A stretch of 64,000 nt of DNA, from positions 1 through 64,000 of the forward strand of contig NZ_JBBMEX010000002.1 of assembly GCF_040096355.1 (NCBI RefSeq). The letters run 5' to 3'. Every line of letters starts with the position of its first letter. Position 1 is the first letter of the stretch. Below, in pieces: positions 7,243-16,900 of the stretch. The translations under genes and the position numbers were made by a program. The notes beneath the pieces were generated by a model that was not told where the DNA came from, did not search any database, and saw only the letters and a list, made by a program, of their open reading frames with translations. This DNA is from Maccoyibacter intestinihominis (GTDB lineage Bacteria; Bacillota; Clostridia; Lachnospirales; Lachnospiraceae).

Positions 7243-7491
7243 ATGACAGCAGAAGAATACAGAGCATTGCTTGATACTGATTTTAGTGATGTCAAGATTA
7301 ATGAAATGCCCGATATGGCATCTTATCATGCTGATCTGAATGATACGATTGAAAAGAGACAGCAGAAGTTTATAAGAAAAGTTGGAAATCCCTATATGAT
7401 GAGAGTGGGGAAGATGAAAGTTAAAGTAAGCTTTGCCAATAATGGAGTTTCCATAGAAGAAGCTTTCAAGAATATGCTGCTTACAGTTTAG
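7243..7491 (+). CDS. DUF6870-like small protein (82 aa)
   Basis: ATG 7243 is preferred over the longer frame from 7135 because GAAAGGGGG lies at the right distance. The C-terminal half IRKVGNPYMMRVGKMKVKVSFANNGVSIEEAFKNMLL matches the pattern of small proteins of integrative elements now called DUF6870 (NPY.....V.VKVSF....tlee.l..yl). The family has no established function. Two hairpins precede it in the 82-base gap (7167-7184 and 7192-7214, the second followed by a T-rich run), so it may be transcribed apart from the toxin or through an attenuator. Confidence 0.6.
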   Translation: MTAEEYRALLDTDFSDVKINEMPDMASYHADLNDTIEKRQQKFIRKVGNPYMMRVGKMKVKVSFANNGVSIEEAFKNMLLTV

Positions 7492-7630
7492 AATCTTTTT
7501 TCAGAATCATATGGAAAATGAAAGGGAGTTGTGCTATGATATGTTCAAGGACTAAATGAATATGGCATAACTTCCTTTGATATTTTAGTTGGGTACATCT
7601 GACGTAGAATATTTAAAGGAGTGTTGCGAT

Positions 7631-9322
7631 ATGAGTAAACAAATCTCAAAAATCTATCATGCAGCCATCTACGTTAGATTATCTAAGGAGGATGGCGATG
7701 TTTCTACCAGCGCAAAAGCTGAGAGTAATAGTATTTCAAATCAAAAGGATTTCATCCGAAATTTCCTTGCAGACAAAAAAGACATTAGAATAGTTAAAGA
7801 ATATGTGGATGATGGTTATTCCGGCTCTAATTTTGACCGTCCGTCTTTTCAGACGATGATGGAAGATATTAAGCGAGGAGTAATTGATTGTGTGGTGGTA
7901 AAGGATCTTTCACGTTTTGGACGTGAGTATATTGATTCAGGTCGATACATCGAAAGATTATTTCCGGCTCTTGGTGTAAGGTTTATTGCAATCAATGATA
8001 ACTATGACAGTGTGACTGGAAAGTCACAGGGTGATGAGATTATTATTCCGTTTAAAAACCTGATCAATGATGCATATTGCAGGGATATCAGTATAAAGAT
8101 ACGAAGCCATTTGGATGTAAAGAGAAAAAATGGTGAGTATATCGGTGCATTTGTTCCCTATGGGTATGAAAAATCGGATGATGATAAACATAAGCTGGTT
8201 ATTGATATTTATGCAGCCGGTATTGTGAAGGAAATTTTTCGGCTAAAGCTTCACGGAATGAGTCAGGATGCAATAGCAACACAGTTGAATAATGAGGGTG
8301 TGCTTGCACCTATGGAATATAAGCAGAGCACAGGGAGCGGTTATCAGACCGGATTTTTACAGAATGAAAAATCGGTATGGAGTTCAGTCACGGTCCGCAG
8401 GATTCTTGAAAATGAGATTTACATTGGAAATCTTGTTCAAGGCAAAAGAACGACACCAAATCATAAAGTGAAGCAGGAGGTTGTTAAGCCGGAATCTGAC
8501 TGGATAAGAATCGAAAAAAATCATGAGCCGATTATTAGTGACAGGGATTTTGAGATTGTTCAAAGGTTGTTGGGAATGGATACGAGAATATCTCCGGATT
8601 CAGATATGGTCTATAATCTTTCAGGTATTGCAGTATGTGCAGACTGTGGTTCACCAATGACAAGAAAAATTACAACAGCAGGTGATAAGAAATACGCTTA
8701 CTATATCTGCTCTAATCATAAATTGACAAAGCAGTGTTCACAGCACTCAATATCAGTATCGTTATTAGAGGATACGGTGCTTGAAATGTTAAAGCTTCAT
8801 ATCAAAAACGTAATGAATCTGGAAGAAATACTTGATTATATTGGAACAATTCCTTTCCAGCAGCTTGATGTAAAAAGTCTTGAAGCAAGAAAACAGAAAA
8901 AACTTGAGGAAGTTGAGAAGTGTAAAAGACTGAAAACTTCACTGTATGAAGATATGAAGGACGGAATTCTTACTAAAGAAGAATATCTTGAACTTCATGA
9001 GGCATATCTGAAAAAAGCAAAAGAGGGAGAAGAAATAATTCGCCAGATTGAGAGAGACATTGCTTTAATTTTTGAGGAGAAGGATGATAAGCATCTCTGG
9101 ATGAATTATTTTACCGAATACAAGGATATTAAGGAACTGACCAGGGACGTGGTTGTAAAACTGATTTCTGAGGTAAGGGTTTCAGAGAATAAAGAGATTG
9201 AAATCGTATTTGACTTTGATGATTGTTATAAGAAGTTATTAGAATCAGTCGAAAAACTTGGTTATCAAGTAGATAAAGAACCGGGTGGACAATTAAATAT
9301 CAGCAGAAGGGAGGCTGTGTAA
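7631..9322 (+). CDS. Large serine recombinase 1
   Basis: A 563-residue site-specific recombinase. Resolvase catalytic domain at about 10-150, with the nucleophile Ser18 in YVRLSKEDG and the arginines of VVVKDLSRFGREY. Recombinase (DNA-binding) domain at about 175-290 (PYGYEKSDDDKHKL, then VWSSVTVRRILENEIYIG). Zinc ribbon at about 330-370 (CADCGSPM with CSNHKLTKQC). Coiled-coil tail of about 400-530. Start ATG 7631 behind AAAGGAG; upstream TTG 7589 is less likely. It is the first of three tightly packed recombinases (one base to the next), and all three keep the catalytic residues. Expected to integrate or excise the element alone or jointly. Confidence 0.93.
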   Translation: MSKQISKIYHAAIYVRLSKEDGDVSTSAKAESNSISNQKDFIRNFLADKKDIRIVKEYVDDGYSGSNFDRPSFQTMMEDIKRGVIDCVVVKDLSRFGREYIDSGRYIERLFPALGVRFIAINDNYDSVTGKSQGDEIIIPFKNLINDAYCRDISIKIRSHLDVKRKNGEYIGAFVPYGYEKSDDDKHKLVIDIYAAGIVKEIFRLKLHGMSQDAIATQLNNEGVLAPMEYKQSTGSGYQTGFLQNEKSVWSSVTVRRILENEIYIGNLVQGKRTTPNHKVKQEVVKPESDWIRIEKNHEPIISDRDFEIVQRLLGMDTRISPDSDMVYNLSGIAVCADCGSPMTRKITTAGDKKYAYYICSNHKLTKQCSQHSISVSLLEDTVLEMLKLHIKNVMNLEEILDYIGTIPFQQLDVKSLEARKQKKLEEVEKCKRLKTSLYEDMKDGILTKEEYLELHEAYLKKAKEGEEIIRQIERDIALIFEEKDDKHLWMNYFTEYKDIKELTRDVVVKLISEVRVSENKEIEIVFDFDDCYKKLLESVEKLGYQVDKEPGGQLNISRREAV

Positions 9323-9323
9323 T

Positions 9324-11006
9324 ATGGCAAGAAAAAGCAGAAAAAATATGATGCTACAGGAAAACACAGCCTTACCGGATAAAGAGAAGAAGGTACTTTT
9401 TAAGGCTGGATTATATGCAAGACTGTCCCATGAAAAGGAAGAGAACATTGAGAGAGGGACAATCGAAACACAGATGGAACTTATGAAGAATTATGTCAAA
9501 GATCACGAAGATATTGTAATTGAAGAGGAATATTATGATGCTTCCTTTACCGGTACTAATTTTGAAAGACCGGATTTTAAGCGAATGCTTGAGGATGCAA
9601 AAACAGGAAGAATTAACTGTATTATAGTTAAGGATTTATCGAGACTTGGCAGAAATTATGTGGAGATGGGGAACTACATTGAAAGAGTGTTTCCTTTTCT
9701 CAATGTAAGATTCATTGCTGTTACGGATGATTTTGACTCGTTCAGACCGGGCACAGACCTTATGATGCCTTTGAAAAACATCGTAAATGAGTTTTATGCT
9801 AAGGATATTTCAAAGAAAGTTTCAACTGCACATCGTAGAAAATGGACTACTGATGAATATATGTGCGGTTTTGCTCCATATGGATATCTGAAATCCAAGA
9901 CGGAGAAGAACAGAATTGTTGTGGATGAAGCAACTGCTGGAAATGTCAGGCTTATTTATAAATTGTTTTTAGATGGCAAAGGTTACACACCAATTGCAAA
10001 ATATCTGAATGAGCAGGGAATAATGTCACCATTGATGTATTTAAAATCTCTTGGTTATCAGCAGAATGTAAGAACCAATGGTGTATGGACCAAAACAACA
10101 GTCAAGTCAATACTGACAAATCAGGCTTATATTGGTTCGGCGGTGCATGGGAAAGTAGTAATTGAGAAATACAATAATATTCCACTCCATGCAACAGATC
10201 CAAGTGAATGGGTCGTTGTTGAAAATACGCATGAGCCGCTTATCGACAAAAAGACATTTGAAAAGGCACAGGAAAGAGTAAAGGAAATCTCGGATGCTTA
10301 TTTTGCAAAAGAGTTTACAAAACACCCACCTAATGAAATGAATCTGCTAAAGGGAAAAATCGTATGCGGAGACTGTGGCAAGGGAATGAGACTTTCTCCA
10401 AGAACAACAAAATCGTATGTATATTTTTGTGGAACTTTTTCAGATGGTATTAATCCGGCATGTTCAAGACACAAAATTGATCAGGAGGAAGTCAACAAAG
10501 CTGTCTTTGCTCAGATTTCAAATCATATGCGTTGCTGTATTGACGCATTAAAAGTGATACGGGAATTAAATGCAAGAAGCAGCGGACTGAAAAAATACGA
10601 TGTGTATGAAAAAGCCATTACCAGACAGCGCAGGGAACTGGAGAAAGTAAACCGCAAGTTCTCTGAGTTATATGGAGATTACTCAGAACATTTGATTAAT
10701 GAGAGCGAATATTTGACATTAAAACAGCAGTATCTTCTAAAAAGCGAAGCTTTGAAGAAGGAGATTGATAATCTTTTAGTATCTCAGAACCTGTATTCAA
10801 AGAATTATAAGATTGATGAAGACTGGGAAAACCTTATCAATAAATATCTGAAATGCAGAAAGCTTAACAAAGAGCTGGCAGATGCATTTGTTGACAAGGT
10901 ACAGGTGTTTGAAGATGGAAGAATTTCCGTAAATCTGGTGTATGATGATTGCCTGGAAGAACTGTTACAGGTAAAGAATAAGAGAGAAGGTGATTTGTAT
11001 GAGTAA
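9324..11006 (+). CDS. Large serine recombinase 2
   Basis: A 560-residue paralogue with Ser35 in LYARLSHEKEE after a basic 28-residue extension, catalytic arginines in VKDLSRLGRNYVEMG, a recombinase domain (FAPYGYLKSKTEKNRIVVD, then VWTKTTVKSILTNQAYIG), a zinc ribbon (CGDCGKGM with YFCGTFSDGINPAC) and a coiled-coil region at about 425-500. Start ATG 9324 lies one base after the previous stop behind GGGAGG. Sequence divergence from its neighbours is large, so these are not recent duplicates but separate subfamilies kept together, which argues for non-redundant roles such as integration versus excision or left-end versus right-end binding. Confidence 0.93.
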   Translation: MARKSRKNMMLQENTALPDKEKKVLFKAGLYARLSHEKEENIERGTIETQMELMKNYVKDHEDIVIEEEYYDASFTGTNFERPDFKRMLEDAKTGRINCIIVKDLSRLGRNYVEMGNYIERVFPFLNVRFIAVTDDFDSFRPGTDLMMPLKNIVNEFYAKDISKKVSTAHRRKWTTDEYMCGFAPYGYLKSKTEKNRIVVDEATAGNVRLIYKLFLDGKGYTPIAKYLNEQGIMSPLMYLKSLGYQQNVRTNGVWTKTTVKSILTNQAYIGSAVHGKVVIEKYNNIPLHATDPSEWVVVENTHEPLIDKKTFEKAQERVKEISDAYFAKEFTKHPPNEMNLLKGKIVCGDCGKGMRLSPRTTKSYVYFCGTFSDGINPACSRHKIDQEEVNKAVFAQISNHMRCCIDALKVIRELNARSSGLKKYDVYEKAITRQRRELEKVNRKFSELYGDYSEHLINESEYLTLKQQYLLKSEALKKEIDNLLVSQNLYSKNYKIDEDWENLINKYLKCRKLNKELADAFVDKVQVFEDGRISVNLVYDDCLEELLQVKNKREGDLYE

Positions 11007-12549
11007 GATAACTGCTATGTATATTCGCCTTTCTATGGAAGATGAGGATGTATCATTAAATCAGAAGGAAGAGAGTAACAGTGTATCCAGTCAGAGAGAA
11101 TTGTTAGAATCATTTATTGGCAATCATTCGGAGCTTAAGGATACGAAGGTACAGGAATACTGTGATGATGGATTTACCGGAACAAAATTTGAAAGACCAG
11201 GCTATATGAAGCTTATGGAGGATGTCCGAGCTGATAAAATATCCTGCATTGTTGTAAAGGATTTATCCAGACTCGGAAGGGATTATATTGAAGTCGGTAG
11301 TCTTCTGGAGCAGATACTTCCACTTTATCAGGTACGAGTTATTGCAGTTAATGACAATTATGACAGCGATAACTATGATGGTTCGACGGGCGGTATGAAT
11401 GTTGCGTTTAAGAACTTAATCTATATGCTTTATAGCAGGGACTTGTCTAATAAAGTCAGTTCTGCAATGCACACAAGGATACTGAAAGGTGAGAACATCA
11501 GTGGTCAGTTAAGGTATGGATATGTCAAAGACCCAAATGATAAGCATAAGATTATTGTAGATCCGGAAGCAGCAGAAGTGGTTAAGCTGATATTTGAACT
11601 GACCGCACAGGGCAAAAGTAAAACGGAAGTGGCAAATTATCTGAATGCTCAGGGTATTGATACACCATCCGCATACAAAAAGAGAAAAGGAAGCAGAAAC
11701 TTTTTCCATGCAGTTGAAGTAAAAAGTCTGTGGAGTACTTCTTCTATCCGGGATATATTAAACGATGAAGTTTATCTTGGAAAACTGATATGGAATAAAA
11801 CAAAGAAGAGGGTAGGCAGCAATAACACTTCAAGCTATGTTCCTAAAGACGAATGGATGGTGATAGAAAATTGCCATGAACCCATTATTACTCAGGAATT
11901 ATTTGATATGGCACACGCTAATTCAAAAAAATGTGTTCGTTCAAAGCGTGGTAAGAGAAACTATAATCCATTTTATTATTGTGGTGTGTGTGGCAGAGCT
12001 TTAGCACCCAGCAAAAGGGTAAAAGGTGACATTCTTCTTTGTTACTCGTCCAGAATTGAGGAAAATTCTCCATGCAAAAGCAACAGGGTGGAAATTGCCA
12101 AGGTTGAAGATGCAATCATGAAAACTGTAAATATGTATGCAACAGTTTATCTGGATGAGAAAGGAATAAAGAGAGCCGGTAAATCGAAAGAAGTATCTCC
12201 GGAAGAAAAGATTGCAACACTTGAAAAGAAGGTGAAGAGCCTCAGCAGTAAAAAGATGATGTTGTATTCTGATTATAAGGATGACAAGCTCACAAGAGAA
12301 GAGTATGTCAAGCGTTCAAAGGCGATGGTGGAGCAGATTGATGAATTGCATCAGGAAATCGAACAGCTTAAAACAGAAATACCGCCAGAAGATAATTCTT
12401 CTAGTAAGTTTGAGACACAGTTAGAAAGTATCATCAATATGGAATCTTTTGACAGAGAGAAAATCCAGAAGGTAATCAAAAAAGTGATTATCAATGGAGA
12501 GGACAATATAGAGATTGTATGGAATACAGATGATCCATTTTTCAAGTAA
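10999..12549 (+). CDS. Large serine recombinase 3
   Basis: A 516-residue recombinase overlapping the previous gene by 8 bases (ATG 10999, with GAGAAGGTGA as RBS). Catalytic Ser12 in MYIRLSMEDED, arginines in VKDLSRLGRDYIEVGS, recombinase domain at about 165-285 (RYGYVKDPNDKHK, then LWSTSSIRDILNDEVYLG), zinc ribbon CGVCGRAL with C-x-x-x motifs near ENSPCKSN, and a long coiled coil (about 405-470). It ends 20 bases before a strong terminator, and the element boundary follows within 150 bases, the usual place for integrases next to an attachment site. Confidence 0.93.
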   Translation: MSKITAMYIRLSMEDEDVSLNQKEESNSVSSQRELLESFIGNHSELKDTKVQEYCDDGFTGTKFERPGYMKLMEDVRADKISCIVVKDLSRLGRDYIEVGSLLEQILPLYQVRVIAVNDNYDSDNYDGSTGGMNVAFKNLIYMLYSRDLSNKVSSAMHTRILKGENISGQLRYGYVKDPNDKHKIIVDPEAAEVVKLIFELTAQGKSKTEVANYLNAQGIDTPSAYKKRKGSRNFFHAVEVKSLWSTSSIRDILNDEVYLGKLIWNKTKKRVGSNNTSSYVPKDEWMVIENCHEPIITQELFDMAHANSKKCVRSKRGKRNYNPFYYCGVCGRALAPSKRVKGDILLCYSSRIEENSPCKSNRVEIAKVEDAIMKTVNMYATVYLDEKGIKRAGKSKEVSPEEKIATLEKKVKSLSSKKMMLYSDYKDDKLTREEYVKRSKAMVEQIDELHQEIEQLKTEIPPEDNSSSKFETQLESIINMESFDREKIQKVIKKVIINGEDNIEIVWNTDDPFFK

Positions 12550-12569
12550 GATGGATGGTTACAGAGTTT

Positions 12570-12600
12570 GGAGTGCCGAGAAAATGTGGCACTCCTTTCT
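12570..12600 (+). terminator. Terminator of the recombinase operon
   Basis: A perfect 8-bp stem GGAGTGCC (12570-12577) with GGCACTCC (12588-12595), a 10-base A-rich loop and TTTCTT after it. Confidence 0.85.
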
Positions 12601-12620
12601 TCTGCAAGTATAAATATTGC

Positions 12621-12649
12621 TTTCAATATACTGCAATAGCAGGTATAAT
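12621..12649 (+). promoter_or_regulatory. Outward promoter candidate at the element end
   Basis: TTTCAA at 12621-12626 and TATAAT at 12644-12649 are separated by 17 bases. It points out of the element into the truncated AbrB-domain gene, so the remnant and the genes after it may be expressed from element DNA. Confidence 0.45.
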
Positions 12650-12654
12650 GGGAA

Positions 12655-13044
12655 GTGATATTTGAGGGTACAAAAAATCAATTTTTTTTTGGTCTGGGGT
12701 TGACACGAGCAGGAGAGACAATGCCTGATATTGAAAAATGCGACAGGCTTGCCGCTTTTTATGGAATTAAGATAGATGCACTGCTCCATTATGAGGAGAA
12801 AGTCGGAAAGACGAAGGTTGCACCGCCGCCGGAAGGAAAATTCCTATGGGGAACGGTCAAGGTCGGAAACCGTGGGCAGATCGTGATCCCGAAAGAGGCA
12901 AGAGATACGTTTGCATTAAAAGAAGGAGACCGGCTGGTAGTCCTCGGGGATGAGAAACAGGGAATTGCATTGATCAAGGCAGAAAAATTTGAAGAGCAGT
13001 TGAGAACAAGTATAGAACTTAGCAGAAGAGAAATGGAGGAATAG
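12655..13044 (+). pseudogene. HTH-AbrB transcriptional regulator, N-terminal HTH lost to insertion
   Basis: From about 12709 the frame reads GETMPDIEKCDRLAAFYGIKIDALLHYEE, the C-terminal end of a Cro/C1-type HTH, then a complete SpoVT/AbrB swapped-hairpin domain (WGTVKVGNRGQIVIPKEARDTFALKEGDRLVVLGDEKQ) and a short helical tail. In the Lachnospiraceae family this resembles, a full HTH of about 55 residues precedes GETMPD. Here it is replaced by unrelated codons from a GTG at 12655, including a poly-Phe run. I infer insertion of the recombinase element inside the HTH. The AbrB part could still be made as a fusion. The intact order AbrB domain, zinc ribbon, hydrolase continues afterwards. Confidence 0.75.
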
Positions 13045-13047
13045 GGT

Positions 13048-13263
13048 ATGAAGTGTCCAAAATGTGGAAAAGAAATGAGAACAGGTTATTTATTTACAAG
13101 CAAAGACGGAGCATTCAGTTTTGCGAATGAAGTGCCGGGAGTATTTGAAAACGCGAAAAAATCAGAGGGATTCGTAGAGATCACACCTTTAAAGGCGAGT
13201 CACAGAACTAATATAGCAGCAAATTGCTGTGACGAATGCAGAATGGTTGCATTTGAATATTAG
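13048..13263 (+). CDS. Small zinc-ribbon protein (DUF6487-like)
   Basis: A 71-residue protein with CPKCGKEM at the N-terminus and CCDECRMVAFEY at the C-terminus, giving a C-x2-C ... C-x2-C zinc knuckle around a beta-rich middle (TGYLFTSKDGAFSF). It matches the pattern of the PF20097/DUF6487 family; no function is established. It starts 3 bases after the AbrB-domain frame, so both belonged to one transcription unit before the insertion. Confidence 0.75.
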   Translation: MKCPKCGKEMRTGYLFTSKDGAFSFANEVPGVFENAKKSEGFVEITPLKASHRTNIAANCCDECRMVAFEY

Positions 13264-13287
13264 TCTGTAAAAAGTAAAGGGGGCAGA

Positions 13288-13917
13288 ATGGTGAAACATT
13301 TAGTAATATATGTACATGGAAAAGGCGGTAACGCCAACGAGGCAGAACACTACAAGCCCTTTTTTGCAGAAAGTGATGTGATCGGTTTTGACTATCAGGC
13401 GCAAAATCCGTGGGAGGCACAAAAGGAATTTTCCTCTTTTTTTGAAGTGCATAGTCAGGTGTATGATTCGGTTACTCTGATCGCAAACAGTATAGGAGCA
13501 TTTTTTTCAATGAGTGCTCTCACTAAAAAACAGGTTGCTCAGGCAATCCTCATTTCCCCGGTCGTAAACATGGAAAAATTAATTGTGGATATGATGATGT
13601 GGGCAAACGTAACAGAAGAAGAACTGCGCATCAAAAAGGAAATTCCTACGGAATTTGGAGAAACACTTTCCTGGGAATACCTATGTTATGTACGCGAGCA
13701 TCCGATTGTCTGGAATGTGCCAACCTGTATTTTATATGGAGAAAAAGATAATCTGACATCCATAGAAACAATATCCGAATTTGCAGAGCGTATCGGTGCA
13801 TCGCTTACGGTCATGAAAGATGGAGAGCATTGGTTTCATACAGAAGAGCAGATGGAGTTTTTAGACGACTGGATCAGGAACACAAAAGAAATTAAATCAG
13901 GATTAAATATATTGTGA
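13288..13917 (+). CDS. Alpha/beta-hydrolase-fold protein
   Basis: A 209-residue cytoplasmic alpha/beta hydrolase. Oxyanion-type start LVIYVHGKGGNANEAEHY at residues 4-22; nucleophile elbow LIANSIGAFFS (Ser near residue 71, with Ala replacing the first Gly of G-x-S-x-G); acid in ILYGEKDNLTSIE (about 152); catalytic His in KDGEHWFHTEEQ (about 180). It therefore looks active, as an esterase or similar; substrate unknown. RBS AAAGGGGG. It ends the operon begun by the AbrB-type regulator, with a strong terminator. Confidence 0.8.
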   Translation: MVKHLVIYVHGKGGNANEAEHYKPFFAESDVIGFDYQAQNPWEAQKEFSSFFEVHSQVYDSVTLIANSIGAFFSMSALTKKQVAQAILISPVVNMEKLIVDMMMWANVTEEELRIKKEIPTEFGETLSWEYLCYVREHPIVWNVPTCILYGEKDNLTSIETISEFAERIGASLTVMKDGEHWFHTEEQMEFLDDWIRNTKEIKSGLNIL

Positions 13918-13946
13918 TTCGGAAGAGAATATGAGAATAAAATTTC

Positions 13947-13984
13947 AGCGGGAGTGCATTTGAACGATGCACTCCCGCTTTTTA
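13947..13984 (+). terminator. Rho-independent terminator
   Basis: A perfect 13-bp stem (13947-13959 with 13967-13979, AGCGGGAGTGCAT on the left), seven-base loop and TTTTT. It lies between convergent genes and mainly serves the plus strand. Confidence 0.92.
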
Positions 13985-13997
13985 CGTTAAATATTTA

Positions 13998-16900
13998 TTA
14001 TTTTGTTTCTTGCTTCTGTTTTTTAAAGAACAGTAACATCCATATGCCTGCACAGACGATCAGAATACCAATCCATACGACAGGATGGCTATTGTCCCCG
14101 GTTTTCGGAGAGGATGGGTCAGTAGGATTTGTAGGATCTGACGGAGTAGTAGATTCATTTTTCGTGATGGTGAATGTGTCCTCTCCATCCGTGCTGCCAT
14201 CCGTGTACTGAACAAGGAGTGTGTAATTTCCTGCAGGCAGTGTCTGCAAATATTCAGCTTTTAAGGTGATGATGGTACTACCAGCCTCAATTTCGTAGTA
14301 TTTTTTATCCACGACCGTACCGTTGATGACGATGCCGGCAAATTTCTTATGGTAGCCATTGACCTTGAAGGTCAAGCCGTTATCCTTGTTGTTTTCCTTC
14401 CAGGTGCTGCCGTCGCCTGAAGTGATATCATAGGCGGTTAAGGCCTTCAACATAGTATCCAGGATAGCCTTGGTGTGTTCACCTGCCATGTTCTTTTCGC
14501 CAGCAGACAGAGCATCGTAAGCTTTCTTTGCAGATTCGTAGGCATCGATGGCAGCCTTGTTATCAGGCTGAATCTTGTCAGCGGCAGGCATGGCCTCCGC
14601 TTTTTTCACGGCTTTTTCTGTGTTTTCGATGCTTTTGAGAGCGGATTTTATTGCATTTATGTTGGCAATAAGCTGTTTTTTCTGATTAGCTGTGTAATTA
14701 CTGCCATGAGAGTTTAAAAACTTTTCCATGGCTTTGAGTGCCGTTGCCAAATCGCTCTTCTTACCGGTAGACAGGTTAGAAATAACAGGAATGACCGTGC
14801 CATCGGACAATTTGGTATTACAGCCCTTGCAGTAGCTGTTGCCGGTATGACCTGCTTTTTTGGTGGTAGGTTCTACCATGTCCCGGATTTCCATTCCGCC
14901 TACATGATGTTTGGCATCCAGTGTACCATAGGCCTTAGAACAGGTGGTACAAACGGCTCTGTCCTTACAGGTTGCCGTGCCACCGGTATGTTGAGTCTTT
15001 TTTCCGGCAGCTTTGCAGCGGGAGCACTTCTTCCAATGCCTGTGGGCATCACTCTGCCATGTGTTACTGGTGAAATCATGACCGAGGGCAGCGATTTCTT
15101 TGTAGCTGGTGTAATCGCAACGAGAACAGGTATCGTAAGCATTCCAGCCCTTTTCTGTACAGGTCGCAGCCTTGGCTTTATGAGAAACCTTGTCATGACC
15201 GAGTGCAGCGATCTCTTTGTAGGTCGTATAATTGCAGTTGGTGCAAGTAAAATAAGTGTTCCAACCGATTTCCGTGCAGGTCGCAGCCTTTGCATCGTAT
15301 TTGGCAAAATTATGACCAAGTGCATCTAATGTTTCTACTTTTGTTGCAGAGCATACGGTACAGGTATAGGTTTTCTGCCCTGCTGTTGTGCAGGTAGGCT
15401 GTGTAGTCACTTTGCCGCTATTCCACTCATGAGGGGATTCCGTGTCGGTGACATCACAGCGGGAGCATTTTTTCCAATGATGGTCAGCATCAGTTTGCCA
15501 TGTATCGCCGGTAAAATCGTGACCAAGGGTATTGCCATACGGCAGACTGCAGCCTTCGCATATGGCTTTTTCTGTACAGGTGGCAGTGCCACCGGAGTGA
15601 TTGACTATATTGTCCTTTCCATTACAGATAGAACATGAATGCCAATGGCTGGTAGAGTCCGTCTGCCAGGTTGTTCCCCAGTTGTGTTCGCATGCAACGA
15701 GAAGGTTGTTGCTTCCACTAAGAACGGCACTGATCGAGGTGTCGTTGTTTTCATACTGAAATTTGTCCGGGGTGGCATATGCCGCACGACCGGAAGCAAT
15801 TTGAACGTAATTAGAACTATTTGGCTCCACTTCCGTTGTGACACCGATCGGGGCAGTGTTTGTCAGTTCACCCATAATTTTAATGATCTGTCCGTTAGGC
15901 AAATAGATATTGTTTGCTTTGCCACTCTTTTTGTTCCCGGTGACGTTGATATTACCGGAAATATTGAATTTTTTGCTTTCACCGTTAAAATATAAACCGC
16001 CGCCGTTAACTGTCGCGGTGTTGTCTGTGACGTTGCCGCCCGTAATGGTGAGTAGTCCGCGTTTATTGATGTAAACACCACCGCCATTGCCGGTTGCGGT
16101 ATTGTTTGTGATGCTGCCGCCATTGATTTGGAGTGCACCTTGGCCTTTGTTCCAATTTGAGGTGTTTTTGCCGCTTTCCACATAAACGCCGCCACCATCT
16201 GTTGCAGTGTTCCCGGTAATGGTTGCTGAGCCGGAGATTGTTAAAGTATCACAGGTCCGATAATCGCCTATGTGATATACACCGCCACCGTAGGTTGCGG
16301 TGTTGCCTGTGATATTGCCGCCGTTGATAGTGATATCTTCGTCGTATGTGTAAATACCGCCACCTTGCTCAGATTTATTGCCTGTAATGGTAATACCGTC
16401 GGATATGGTAAGGGTCATATTCGTGAATACACCACCGCCACGCTTATCTGCTGTGTTGTTGCTGATCGTGCCGCCGTATAGCTTTAGATAAGTGCCCGCC
16501 GATATCACGCCGCCACCGGTGTCGGAACATGCATTGCCACTGATCTCACCGCCGTACATCGTGAAAGTGCCGCCGGTATGCATATTTACACCGCCGCCCT
16601 CATTGTTTGACCCTTTAATGACGTGGTTATTGGTGATCTTACCGCCGTACATCGTGAAGTCGCTTTGTTGCGCTTCCACGCCGGCACCGTCGCCGGCGGC
16701 AGCACTATGAGCAGAAATGTCTATACGGTTCCCGCTAATCTCACCGCCGTACATAATAAAATCGCCCGTTGAACTGCTGTCCCCGAGTCTCACACCCCTT
16801 CCGTACACGTCGGCCGAGTGAGTGATTGTGCCGCTGCCTTTACAGTCACACAATACGAGTTGTGCGTTACCATAAACGCGGATGACCGCATCAAAAGCAT

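Larger units (their letters stand above)
1..12705. mobile_element. Right portion of an integrated element with three serine recombinases
   Basis: The stretch from the window start to about 12.7 kb is clearly more A/T-rich than the following DNA. It carries typical accessory cargo (agrBD, secreted protein, several small HTH regulators, a MazF-like toxin) and ends in three adjacent large serine recombinase genes, a terminator, and then the C-terminal half of an HTH-AbrB regulator. In relatives I know, that regulator has an N-terminal HTH running directly into the GETMPDIEKCDRL segment seen here, so the element appears to sit inside that gene. The left end and the other gene half are not in the window, and no relaxase or conjugation gene is visible, so I cannot say whether it is an ICE, an IME or a transposon-like island. 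The exact crossover base is unknown; about 12.69-12.71 kb is an estimate. Confidence 0.75.
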
